NCBI GenBank assembly: GCA_050084985.1
Contig: JBITNC010000001.1
Span: forward strand, 34,658,001-34,722,000
Direction of reading: 5' to 3'
Length of the DNA stretch: 64,000 bases
From: Nageia nagi
Taxonomy: Eukaryota > Pinophyta
Shown: positions 47,615-59,210 of the stretch, piece by piece
Numbering within the stretch: the stretch's first letter is position 1
Layout: every line of letters begins with the position of its first letter
Made by a program: the position numbers and the translations under genes
The notes under the pieces: generated by a model
Database searches by the model: none
What the model saw: only the letters and a program-made list of their open reading frames with translations
What the model was told of the DNA's origin: nothing

Positions 47615-50340
47615 TTGGTTATATTTGAGGATGGCTTGAGTTTACTTGAGCTAAAGATCTTATAAATATTTGGTTTAAAAGGAAAAATAAACCCCTAAAT
47701 AAAAGATAACAAAAGCTTTTAAAGCAATTTATGTATCACTCATGCACTCTATTACAAAATGAGGTGACAAGTAAATATGGATCATCAAGAATAAGGATTT
47801 TATATCATTGATCTAGGATAAATCTAAATCCAAGTTCAGTCTCTAGAAACCATACATGTAAATGCCTTTAAGAAATCACATTGCAAAAAATTGATCAATA
47901 GTAACAAAGACATTCAATACCATACCAATTCTTGAACTTGCTTCAAGTTAATCATTATGTGCATAATGCAATTCATTAACCATTTTGTTCTTTCTTGAAA
48001 TCAACTCTTGTTAAAGATTTGATATATTTGAGCTAAGCCAACCATGAGCATACAGAGGTCTCTTAGGATGCCCCACTACCAATAGACATTTATAGACCTA
48101 GTGAAGATTATCATGAGGGACATGTTACAAATCATTAAGGATGCCCCACTGCCAATAAGTATCCATAGCCTTGATGAGTATTACCCCTAGCCTTATCATT
48201 TAATTGATGAATTTTGAGATTCAAAAATTTGTAAATTTTTATATTGATAAAGACTAAACAAATAATAAGATGGTCAAATAAATTTCTTCTACTCATGAAT
48301 AAAAGATAAGAGTGACTAGTGCTCAAACAAAAGTTTTTAAATATTAATGTGTTACATCAACCTTTGATATTTTCTAGAATCACGATGAATCTTTGATTCC
48401 TTTCTTAACAAGGTAATTCTTTTCCATGATTGATGAGGGTCATTGGCCATTAATTGAGACACAACCAAGATCAAAATTAGTCTATTTTTCAAATTATTTC
48501 AATTCTTTATTTCTTGGCAACATGATATCTACAATAATAAAGATAAATCATTTGTATGAGAGTGCATAAAATGATACAGTCTCTATAAAGACAACTATTA
48601 TCAATATGAATACAATATCAAAGCAAGCAAGAATATTTACAAGTGCACATGAAAAATAAAAATTATTCTACAATCCTAGATCTTGGTTTGTTCCACCAAT
48701 TATTTGAATTGATATTTAAAGTTCTTTTATTTCTTCTTTATGATTGAATCAAATAAAGCATTTTCAACATAAAAATTCATGTCAAAACTTTCAAATGATT
48801 CATATTCAAAAATCAAAAAATTGAAAACATAAAAACTTATGAATGGATATTCATCGTACCAAGGTTTTGTCTCAAAAGAATTAAGAATATGGAATGTCAT
48901 ATAAGTTGATAAATGTGTAGTATTTTATAAATAAATATCATTCAACCCATTTGAATACTCAAGTGCAACATTAAACTAGTCAACCTTGCAACAAAGATTA
49001 CTAGAAATGAATTCTAAAACATCTTCCTAATTCATGGTGATGATCTCATTAGAATATTTAGGTTGTTTGAAATCATCCTTACATGGAATGAGGAGAAAAT
49101 AATCATACCCAAATTTATTGTAAGGTAGTTGGATTAATGGATATTATTCCAAAGTAGTCCTCTTATCATTAGGTTCTTGGAAAACATCATCTAAATCTCA
49201 TGCCAAATAAGGAACTTCATAATCAAATATTTTCATGTAATAAATTTCAAAACACCTTTTGCATAAATGCATAAAATCATTCATTTTATTATTTTCATAT
49301 TGTGAATCAAGCATTGGAAGAAAATAATAATTATATGTATATTGACATGACAAATAGTCATTTTCATCTAAGAGATTAGAGAATGATATGTTACATAGCT
49401 TATTAGTTTTTACCATGTTTGAATAAAAACTTGCATGTGATTTCTCTTGAGTGTTATTAGTGTAATTCATCTCATTATGAAGATAGTCTCTTTCAAGACA
49501 GGCTTGATGAAGAAATGGTTGCTCTTTAAGAAGCACTTGCTTTTGGATTATATTATCAACATTTGAATCATAACATATTTCATTCTTTTATGAATAGGAT
49601 TGATCCATAAATATTTCCAAATCCTTATTTGGGTCATCCATACGAAGTGTTATATCTTCGTGAAAGCATATCTTTCTTTAAATTGGCTATCTTCACCATA
49701 TGAAAAATCTTTTTGGGATTAACACTCTTCATTCTCACCATGATCTTGCTAAATAATATTATCAACCTTAACTTCTCTTTCAAGTTCATTGTTTGTATAA
49801 TACATTGATATCTCTTCATTCCTTAGGCATACTTGATTTTCTAAGAATGACATGATGATTTTTCATCTAGATGATCTATTATAAGGAAATCATTGATGTC
49901 ATGACTTTGATAGTTATAGAATGTGCAATACATACCTCTAATAACTTGATTTTCTTCAATGGTGTTAAAGCATATTATCTCATCAAGATATTGATCATCA
50001 TAGACCTAATCTAGAATGTGAATATCACATTATTCCTCATTTAAAATATGATTACAAGATTTCTCATCTTCATGTTTCACTAGGTATTCTAAAAGGAATG
50101 TCTATATTATTTCTTCATATGATTGTTCTAACTTTTCATACTCTTCATCTTGTGAAATCCTTTTGGTATCATATTTGAAATTTCAAATCCTTCTTTGAAT
50201 AGAATTATCTTGTGGCATTAAACAACTAGAATGATCCCTTTATCTTTGTAACCTATATTCTAAAAGAATTTTTAAGATCAATCCTTATTTATTTGCATTA
50301 GTAAATTGTTGACATTATTCACTTTGGAGGTCTTCTACAA
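47615..50340 (-). other. Element C interior without recognisable coding
   Basis: No reverse transcriptase, RNase H or integrase motif could be read. Open stretches at 49,198-49,536 and 49,634-49,819 (minus) are rich in Asn, Tyr, Lys and Met and match nothing I know. AGGATGCCCCACT occurs twice (about 48,067 and 48,139) in a small duplication. Confidence 0.5.
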
Positions 50341-51688
50341 TATGTTGTACCATCAAACAAATTTTCAATTCATGACCTTTAGCTTGGCATACATCACAAT
50401 ACATGATATTGGGAGAATATGGTTGTCCAACATCATGATGCCAAACTTAAGCTTCTTAGATTTCTATCATTGCTATAAACTCCTTTGATTTCTCTACACT
50501 TTCTTGATAGAATATGATAAATATCTTGTCATCACCTTTCAATGAAGAATTGAAAAGCTCTTGCTAGTCACATTAATCATTTTTAGCATCCAAAATCATG
50601 AGCTTCTTATTTTCATATTGAATTTCACCCTTTTTAACCTTATCTTCTTTTCTAGGATAATCGTATTCTTCATTCTTTTGATTAGATTCATTTGAAATCT
50701 TCCATTTTCTTGAAGAATAAAGGTATTATTCATGCATTATTTATTTAACTATAACATCATCAAAAATTTTTGGAACACAACAATTAATTGCATAAGACAG
50801 TTTATGTTCCAAAGCATTCATGAAGAAACATTTCTTCATAGAATTAGTAGGTTTAATTTGTTGGCGTATTCTCATATATAGTTTATTTAATCTATCCATA
50901 AATTGAATAACTATTTTATTTCCATGGTTCTTCATAAGAAATAATTCATTAATTAGTTTTGAACAATTAACTGCAAAAGATAATTCATGTTCCAAAGCAT
51001 TCATGAAGAAACATTTCTTCATAGAATCAGTAGGTCTAATTTATTAGGGTATTCTCATATATAGTTTATTTAATCTATCCATAAATTGAACAACTATTTT
51101 ATTTCCATGCTTCTTCATAAGAAATAATTCATTAATCAGTTTTGAACAATTAACTGCATAAGACAATTCATGTTCCAAAGCATTCATGAAGAAACATTTC
51201 TTCATAGAATCAGTAGGTTTAATTTGTTGGGGTATTCTCATATATAGTTTATTTAATCTATCCATAAATTGAAAAATTATTTTATTTTCATTCTTCTTCA
51301 TAAGAAATAATTCATTAATTAGTTTTGTTCCATTAACCCTGCTCTTGAATCTCCCCAAGAATGATTTGAATAAAGTATCCCAACTTTGAATGCATACTCG
51401 AGGTAACAAATTATACCATTGAAAGGTTTCTTTGGTGAAGGTACGAACAAATAGATGAATTGCTACATATTCATGATCCACTCTAATTATGCCATAAAAA
51501 GTGTTTAATTTCTGTAGATGCTCTTTTATCGAAATGCTTGAGGAATATCCTAATAAGATAGGTAGATCTTTGATATATTTTGATAGCTCATGTTTATCTC
51601 CTCTAAGATTCAAAGGATTTAATGCAATCCTCCATGGTTGAGGAATTCCTTCTTGTTGGTCATCTTGATTATCTTCACTATCATCCAT
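50341..51688 (-). pseudogene. Element C gag with triplicated segment and zinc knuckle
   Basis: The gag N-terminus (from Met at 51,688) has an acidic start and IPQPWRIALNPLNLRGDKHE. A retrotransposon-gag core follows with FQWYNLLPRVCIQSWDTLF and KSFLGRFKSR, and a region LINELFLMKK...QFMDRLNKLYMRIP...MKKCFFMNALEHELSYAV that occurs three times. The middle repeat contains two adjacent stops where CAACAA stands in the others. After a degraded stretch, an intact CX2CX4HX4C knuckle (YCDVCQAKGHELKIC) lies at about 50,350-50,394. Gag packages element RNA; this one is inactive. Confidence 0.8.
50778..51326 (-). repeat. In-frame tandem triplication in C gag
   Basis: Three adjacent 183-bp units (50,778-50,960; 50,961-51,143; 51,144-51,326), each 61 codons, in the same frame. 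Sequence similarity between units is high, with scattered substitutions. Confidence 0.93.
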
Positions 51689-51941
51689 GACTAATACATG
51701 GAATCTTCTTTCTTCATAACTTCATTAGTAAGATATCTAGACTCTTTACACATAAAAGAAATAGATTTTTATCAAGAAAAAATATTTCTTTCTTTCTTTT
51801 TAAAACTACATCTAAGTTCTCTTTTCAAAAAAAAGAGAAATTTGTAGTTGAGGTTGCACTTAGAAAATCTTCTTCCCAAGTGATTGACTTGGAGTTGCTA
51901 GGATAACTTCTCTTAGCCAAAAGATTGAAAGCAAAAGACTT

Positions 51942-51963
51942 GCTTCCCTAGTAGGGTTGCCAA
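51942..51963 (-). other. Element C primer-binding-site candidate
   Basis: Minus-strand TTGGCAACCCTACTAGGGAA lies one base after the 5' LTR. It resembles a decayed form of the Athila-lineage site (TGGCGCC...GGGGA, complementary to tRNA-Asp, from memory). Confidence 0.5.
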
Positions 51964-51964
51964 T

Positions 51965-54900
51965 TCTATTAACCACTTGCAAAAGAAAAATGGGACAATA
52001 AGGGATTATAAAATCCTCCTTTTTAATAAGGGGATCCTCACGAGGATTCAATCTTCTTCTTCAGATAGCTTGAAATCAACTGATTCTTATAGTAGTTCTC
52101 ATCTGGAAAACTCTTTTATCTTACTAATCATTTGGTAAGAGAAACATTTATAATAACTTCAATTGCAATACTTGCTTGAAATTAAAATAGTCAAGAATGT
52201 CCCCATATCTTAGTTTAAAAAGCAAAGTGAGAGTCTTTATCCTATCATCCTAACATAAAAACCAATACTAATTCATTGGTATTGATCTTCATTATCAATC
52301 ATAAGTCTTATTGCAATGCTTGCAAAACTTACAAAAGATTATCATAATCATATGCAACAATAATTTACTAATTAACTAGTAAATAAAGCATTCACATAAA
52401 GGTAATAACAACAAAATGATAGTACAAGAGTAATCAAGTCTTCTTTATTAATCCTCAATCTTCAAAAATGCAATCGTTCCTTACAACAGTGAGAGAGAGA
52501 GAGATAAAATGAAGAGTCTCTCCCAATTTATATAATTATTGGAAGGTTACAATATGATCATTTATTTACCTTGAATCTTCATTTTCCTAACATTTCAACT
52601 ACTTATGACCCTTGGAATTATCATGGCAATTGTCATTCCAAAATTAATCTAAAATCTATTACAATAAAACTGAAATTACAATCAAATCCAAATCATCTAG
52701 CCTATATAAAAGTAACTAATTTCCCTATAAATGATTCAAACTCTTCCAAAATATCACCATGTGTCATGTTTACTCTTTGACTAATATTCTTTCTTTTGTT
52801 GTGGTTGAAATTTACCTCGAGATCCTCATATACTTTGACTTGGATGAAATTATTTGGTTCTTCCTTGGCATTCATCTCTACTTGAAATATTGCATCCATC
52901 TTTGCTCCTTGATTAGTGTTGTTCCACAAATATCAAGCATCTTTATTTTCATATTTGATACATATAATTACATTCAATGTACAAAAAATAAGTAATAGAA
53001 AGTATATGTAGACTTTTAAATAAAAAGGAAACCAAAACAAAATCAAAACAATACTCCCTTTTCCAAGATGGCATGCTTCCATGGGTGAAGTGTACAAAAT
53101 TTTTAGGATGAAACATCCCTTCAAATTACAAATTTTACTTCATCAAATCAAATATCTCTTTTACCTCTTCCAATAGTTCAAATGATGAAAGAAAAATTTA
53201 GTTTGCAAGATATGTTTGTTTGAATATAGCTTTCCTAGATGAGCCTCTTTTAGGATACCTTATTTATTTGCTAAATTTTCTCATGCATTTTAAACTCAAA
53301 AATCAAATCTCATGATTTTAGGTTGTAGCCCTTCATTTCCACTTTTCAACAGTTCAAATGGTTCGAAAAATGAAGTCTGAAGCAAGAGTTATTACCATTT
53401 GAAGTCTCATCATTTTGGGGCTCTATCAAGCTTGCTTGAGGTTGGATCAAAATGTTTGTTAACATATTTTATTTTTTCATTATCATCATTATCTTTGATT
53501 TGACCAACTAGAGAAATTGTTATCGACTAAATCAATTTGACCAACTGAATAGTTATCGTCATTATTCTCAACTCGACCAAATAAAAACCAATCAACATCA
53601 TCATCATCCTTAACCCAACCAACTAAAAATCAATTAGCAGCACTTCATTTCAAAAGTTTCTAACTCCAAATTCTTGTCATCATCATCTTCGATTCAACCT
53701 CCTTGTAGACTATTAAGGGGTCACCTCTTATTTATAACTATTTTAGGGTACAAATGGACATATGTAACAAATCTGGAAAGACATGTGGCGGTAGAAAAAT
53801 TGTTAGCATCCAACTTGATCCGACCAACTAAAATATTATTATTAATCGAATGGATTTGACTAATTAAAATGTTGTTATTATTCAACTAGATCTAAATAAT
53901 TAAAAAGTGGAGTTCATAAAATTAGTTAGTCGGATTGAAATGAATGATGATAATTTTTGTTGTCAACCAACTCTATCTGACCAATTGAAAAGTGAACTTC
54001 ACAAAATTAGTTAGTTAGATCGAAATGATTGATGAAAAACTTTTTGTTAACGATTAACTGGATTCGACCAACTGGAAAGTAGACTTCATGAACTTAAGCG
54101 AATCGAATGACTGATAATAATTTTGTTAACGATCAACTCGATTTGACCAACTAAAAAGTGGACTTCATGAAATTAGTTAATCGGAATGAAATGATTGATA
54201 ACAATTTTTGTTAACGATCAACTCGATTCGACCAAGGGTGAAATTGTTGGTTGGATAGAATATGATGATGAAAAAAATGTCAAGCTGTAACTCAATCTGA
54301 CCAAAGGGAAAATTAGTGCTTTGAAAATAGTTAGTCAAACCAAAAAGGATGATGACATTGTTAAGGGTCGATTGGATTCAACCAAGACAAAAAATATTTC
54401 AAAAAATATCAAAATTTTATGGAACAAATTCTAAAGCATTCTTTACTTCATGTTGATTGAAATGAGTGGTCATATGACCTCTTTTGTTTGCTGATTAATT
54501 AATAAAAATACATTTTGAAGTTCATGCCAATTACCAAGGTGATTTTGCCAAAAAATTATTAAATTGACAAATAGGGATCCACTGGCCTTTTTACACATAA
54601 ATTTCGCATATGATCTTTTTTTTCTAAACCATCAATTTTGTGAGTTCCCTAAGATTGATATCCTTCCAACAAGTGGCTGCACAACACCTTTTGATCATTC
54701 CTTCTTACTAAAATCTCATGCAAATTTAATTAAATTCATTAAATTTAATTAACCTTGAAACTTTAATATCTCGAGTTCTACAACTTCATTTGATGTATCG
54801 TAAAAAGTGTTAAGTTCATAATACAAATTACTTTAACATGACATAATCAAAAGTATAAATTTTCAACCATATTTTTATGATATTATGATTCTCATCCATT

Positions 54901-55064
54901 TTCACTATGGCAACTAAGTACGATTAAATTCGTAAAGGGCCAACAAATACAGGGTTTGGTTAAACCACTCACATGAAAGATGAAAACGAATAAAAATTAA
55001 TCCCTAACTATGAAAACAAAGGAGTTTCTACAATTTTTGGGAAAACAAAATTTGGGTGGTAACA
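51965..55064 (-). repeat. Element C 5' LTR
   Basis: 3,100 bp, partner of 45,318-47,614. It includes an extra block (about 52,870-53,870) absent from the partner and five tandem units at 53,880-54,240. A GAGAGAGAGAGA run lies at about 52,490-52,502. Confidence 0.85.
53880..54240. repeat. Tandem array, 79-87-bp unit, in C 5' LTR
   Basis: Unit landmarks at 53,909, 53,994, 54,081 and 54,160 plus a partial unit to 54,240. Same unit as at 46,200-46,770 with a different copy number. Confidence 0.82.
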
Positions 55065-55069
55065 TGACC

Positions 55070-55455
55070 ATCATGTCTCGCACAAGGATCACACTTATCA
55101 CCTTTCTCCATTACAAAAATGCAGTACGAGGACTAGTACTTTATCTTCAAGAGTTGTATTTACTACAAGATCTAAGGACGATTACAATGCTTATTTAGAG
55201 ACTCTAAAAATTATCATCCCTGGCTCTTTAGCAAGATCTTTCATGGTAGCCAAAATCGTAATTAATGCCTCCAAATATGTGTTATATTCTAGGATTAAGA
55301 TAGTGGATAACCCTCTTGCACTCCTACTCATTGGCATATTTTGCTTCTTTCCACTTCTCCTCGAGAGACACTCCTCTTTTAGTATTGTAATCTTAAGAGT
55401 TAAGTTTGAAGTTTATTTTCCCCTCAATCTCCTTCCTCTTTTGTTTGTTTAGGTG
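55070..55455 (+). pseudogene. LINE I fragment 3
   Basis: Immediately right of element C one plus frame reads SITKMQYED, YFIFKSCIYYKI and GRLQCLFRDSKN with stops. This resembles the C-terminal cysteine-containing region of the same LINE type as fragments 1 and 2. It implies that C interrupts LINE I. The assignment is by wording from memory and is tentative; the right limit is unclear. Confidence 0.4.
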
Positions 55456-55560
55456 TTTATTTATTATAGTCAACTTATTTTTCTAAGATCTTTTTTCCTA
55501 AGTCTTTTCTACTTCTTTATTTGTAATTCCAAATGCCTTTAACTTTTATGAATCACTTAT

Positions 55561-55815
55561 GAACATTAATATAATGATCTTATAAATTATCTAAAATAAA
55601 ATAAAATTAATCCAATTATAAACAATAAGAAATGAACCCAACTATGAACATTAATATAATTATCTTATAAATTATCAAAAATAAAATAAAATAAACCCAA
55701 TTACAAACAAAAAGAAATAAATCCAACTCCCAACATTAGTATAATTATCTTATAAGTTATCCAAAATAAAATAAAATAAACCCAATTACAAACAAAAAGA
55801 AATCAATCCAACTAC
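55561..55815. repeat. Tandem repeat, three 85-bp units
   Basis: Units start at 55,561, 55,646 and 55,731 with (G/C)AACATTA(A/G)TATAAT. Each contains an ATAAAATAAAATAAACCCAA-like block. Similarity is high between units 2 and 3. Confidence 0.92.
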
Positions 55816-55930
55816 TAGAAATCGACTTCAAAATCGTCCTAATGTCTCGAAGTAAGATATCGCTACATTAAATGTCTCCATCAGAACGTCCTGACATGTT
55901 TGTCCATAAGAGGAACTCTATCATCGCGTG

Positions 55931-56068
55931 ATGGGCTGCCAGGCTAGCAAAACGGGAGAGGCCGCGGCATTTGCTTTCGACGTAGGCATGCAAGAAGGGC
56001 GAGCTTTTGGCAGCGTAGTTGTCCTTCAAGGGATGTGCCACAACTTTAATTTTGGTTCAGATCCATGA
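55931..56068 (+). CDS. Small open reading frame in a GC-richer patch, hypothetical
   Basis: A 45-codon frame starting MGCQASKTGE within a patch (about 55,900-56,100) noticeably richer in G, C and CpG than its surroundings. The start has the Met-Gly-Cys-x-x-Ser form seen in N-myristoylated, palmitoylated plant proteins. It could be a first exon, a relic, or chance: the opposite strand is also open over much of the same stretch. No family is recognised. Confidence 0.2.
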   Translation: MGCQASKTGEAAAFAFDVGMQEGRAFGSVVVLQGMCHNFNFGSDP

Positions 56069-58360
56069 CAAGCTGTGGCAGGTCGACTTGACCACTCTAG
56101 TGTAACGTACAATCTTGTTGATAAAATTGAAGGACCAATTCAATCTTGTGAGGATCCTAATGGTTTTGTCTTAATGTTTAAGAAGTTAACCTTGAAATTT
56201 GAGAAGCTAGAAGACGACCTTTTATCTCTCTTTAATGTGGCAGACTGATGTTGGATGTCTTGACAGACCCGCCTGGGATGACAGTCAAATTGACATGTCA
56301 ATTTTCATGGAAATCCAGCAGTGTCCCAATGGTTGGTTTTTCTTGTTTTCTGTTAGTCAACCGTAAATATACCATGCATGTTTAAAACTCCCTACATAGT
56401 GTGTAAGAAATAAACATCCAGATGATGAAGGGACTAACTGGGACTCGTGGTATTGCTTATTCATTTTGTATAATTGGTTCCTCGTCATCCAATGCTAAAT
56501 GGGTTACAGATCTTTGGTCTTGCTGGTCATCTATTTTTAAGTGTTAAGGGTGATGATTATGTGGTCCTCTTTCACAAAGCTTTATAGTGGTTCCTTGTCA
56601 TGATCTTTGGTGCATTTTACTCTAGCATTTTATATTAGTGCTTCCTTGTCATGATCTTTGGTGCTATTGGTCTTCTACTTTACAAGAAGGGTTGGGGTTT
56701 TCTTAGAATCAGACTACTGTCTTTTATGCATTGTCTGTTTTCTCTTAGTTTGTATATGTATGTTTTAATGTTACAATTCAGAGTATGTATAGGATGTTTG
56801 TCTTCTAATACTTCTATTGCTGGAGGCAGATTAACCTGGTAAGCTTTTATGCAGCAAATTATGTAATTTCTCCATCTTACTATGATATAATTGTTTCTAA
56901 TTTGACTCGCAATATAATCATAACATTTTAATTATTGCCTTAAAGGATGCAAGATCCAAGTTCGATCTTAAGTCATTAAAAATATACATTCTTAAAATAT
57001 TCATATGTGCACGTTGTTTTGCAGGAGACCTTGAAAATGACATATAGTTTAATGTTGTCGTACATTAGATGCCAGGGAATGTGCTGAAAAGTGAGAACTA
57101 AAGGCCTTAACATTTAACAGTTGTTGCTCTTTTAGAGAAAGCCAAGCCCTGTTGCAGACACAATAGTGCCACACTGCCTGGTTCTTGATGGTCTGTAGAA
57201 CGAAATAGTTTCATATTGATTGAAGGTTTATGATGTCTCACTGTTGGCTTAATTGAAAGTTTCTCATATTTTTGTATCGCAGAGCCAGCAGTGCCAAACT
57301 GTCTAGTCTTTAATTGGTGTCGTTCCATTAAATAGGAAAAATCCATAATGGTTACAGGTTTCTGATGCTTCACCGGTAAGGAGTGCTAAGGCTGTTGTGC
57401 CATCTGATTGTTTGGACTGTGGTTTCTGGAATTCACCATGTTCAAATTATAATACATGCTAGGTTCGTTTATCAGGCTCACTGTCTATTTTAACGTTCAT
57501 TCATTGAAAAAAGACACTAATAGAAATGTTTTCAGATAAATCTTGCTCCCATACCCTGGATATTGGAAACTATAGCAATGTGGACTAAAATTTGGTTATA
57601 AGTTAATTTTGTATCTTACGAAAAAGAATTTACAATCCAAAGAGGTTAGAAGAATAGAGTACATATAGCTAACTCCATTAGCTATAAGCTTTAAAGACCA
57701 AGGAATAATTCAAAGCAAGTTTGAGCTGTAAGCACTTCTCGTGTATCCAAATTGCAACATGTCGGTTCTAACAGGTAAATTTCATTTAGGTCATTGACTA
57801 ATCAAACTTAGTTCTTAATTCAAATTTGTTTCATCGAGAGGTGTTAGGGTTTCATCTTTTCATTTAAGCTATTAATTCAAATTTGTTGCACTGAGAGGTT
57901 TCCTTTAGTAACAGACAGGATGGCAAAGGAATTGATTATCATAAGTTCATTCGTCCATTTATTAACAATCCAATGGTTGAAATTAATCAACAATTTTAAC
58001 ATATGCATAAATGAACAGTTGAAATTAATTCACAACCTATTTTTTCATGATATTTATTGTATCTTAAATTATAAATAATATTTTTTTTATTTTAATTTAA
58101 TAATATTTTTTAATGTATAAAAATCATTCATCGAATTCTAATTAAAATCAATTAAAAATTAACTTATAAACATTACTAACTCAGATATCTTAAATATATA
58201 TCTGAAAGAGGTATCGCTCAGATATCGCAAAGAGATGAAATAAATACTTAAGATTGATACTTCTCAACATTTTATAAACAAATAATTAAAATATCTGTAC
58301 TAGTAACTATACCCATTTCAGACCTTCGAACAAGGTAATCATAAATCAAACCTTCACAAA
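56069..58360. other. Intergenic DNA, no gene supported
   Basis: Less repetitive than the left side. A block of about 24 bases including CCTTGTCATGATCTTTGGTG occurs at about 56,595 and 56,645. A diverged direct repeat containing AGTGCCA(C/A)ACTG is at about 57,164 and 57,290. Short frames (56,651-56,842 plus; 57,107-57,373 minus) lack recognisable domains. Confidence 0.45.
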
Positions 58361-58590
58361 AACTCAGCAGAGATTCCACTTCCCTCGTTACTTAAAAGCT
58401 TAATCAAAATGTTAAAAGGCCAGAAGCCCCAAGATATTCAATTCTCTTTAGAAACCAAGTTCTATACCAAATTCAGTCAGGTATCCACTTCCCTCGTCAC
58501 CTAGAGGCTTAAGAAAGGACAGAATCCCTAATATATTCAATTCTCTACACACCAAAAAAAAAAAATATCAACCACCAAGCTTCTATACCA
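58361..58590. repeat. Imperfect direct repeat downstream of LAX
   Basis: Two copies about 109 bp apart share TCCACTTCCCTCGT(T/C)AC, then an AGGCTTAA-like block and a TATTCAATTCTCT block, ending in a CTATACCAAA block. A 12-base A run follows the second copy. Confidence 0.7.
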
Positions 58591-58599
58591 AACAAAATG

Positions 58600-59210
58600 C
58601 ATAGGATGCTGGAACACATTCATATAAAACGACACAAAACACATGGAAGATTGGTGTGTTTGAGAACAAGACAGCAACATTTTTTCCTGTTAAACTTCAC
58701 TGGGATACTTTCTATATAGAAAATACAGTGATACAGACAGCTATAGAACACAATAATAACCTTTTCAGATATACTCAAAGCCTAAGGAATCTTAGTGGAT
58801 CTTTGCATCCTCATATCACAAACTAATGAGCATGAACTGATCTGGTCAATAACAACTAAACAAGATAGAGATTGTGCTTCAACCACCAAGAACAGCACAG
58901 CTTCTTTATCTACTTCGGTTGTCAGCCATAAAGAAACTTTGGACTGAGGATCAGCTTTTACACTGTGCCTTCCCCACTAAAGATGGAAGAGCAGAAGCAA
59001 ACATACTTTTTCCATAACAAATTAGTAAGTATAAATTACAAACAAATCCCGTTTAGATGGACACTTTCAACTAACTGTATGGTGTTAGTGAGTGCAGAAC
59101 AGACGTCACCATCAACATCTCCATAGTCTTCATCGTCTACTTGTACTGAAACAACTTCAAGTCCTGATAAATAAGTATATTCCATCGTAATTGAAGAACT
59201 ACACTGAAAA
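58600..59210 (-). other. Presumed LAX 3' untranslated and downstream region
   Basis: Follows the LAX stop codon on the minus strand. No standard AATAAA was noticed on the minus strand within it, so the transcript end cannot be placed. Confidence 0.4.

Larger units (their letters stand above)
45318..55064 (-). mobile_element. Element C: large gag-only LTR retrotransposon (Athila/Tat-like)
   Basis: 9,747 bp with very long LTRs (2,297 and 3,100 bp) and a 4,350-bp interior. Flanked by perfect TGACC (45,313-45,317 and 55,065-55,069). Sense is minus: primer site, gag with internal repeats, zinc knuckle, then about 2.7 kb without a recognisable pol. It therefore depended on another element. In sense orientation the LTR starts TGTTACC but ends ...AATAGA in both copies rather than CA. 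It splits LINE I. Confidence 0.85.

Noticed and set aside
56651-56842. 63-codon hydrophobic frame
   Set aside because: No homology recognised, no splice context, and part of it overlaps a local duplicated block.
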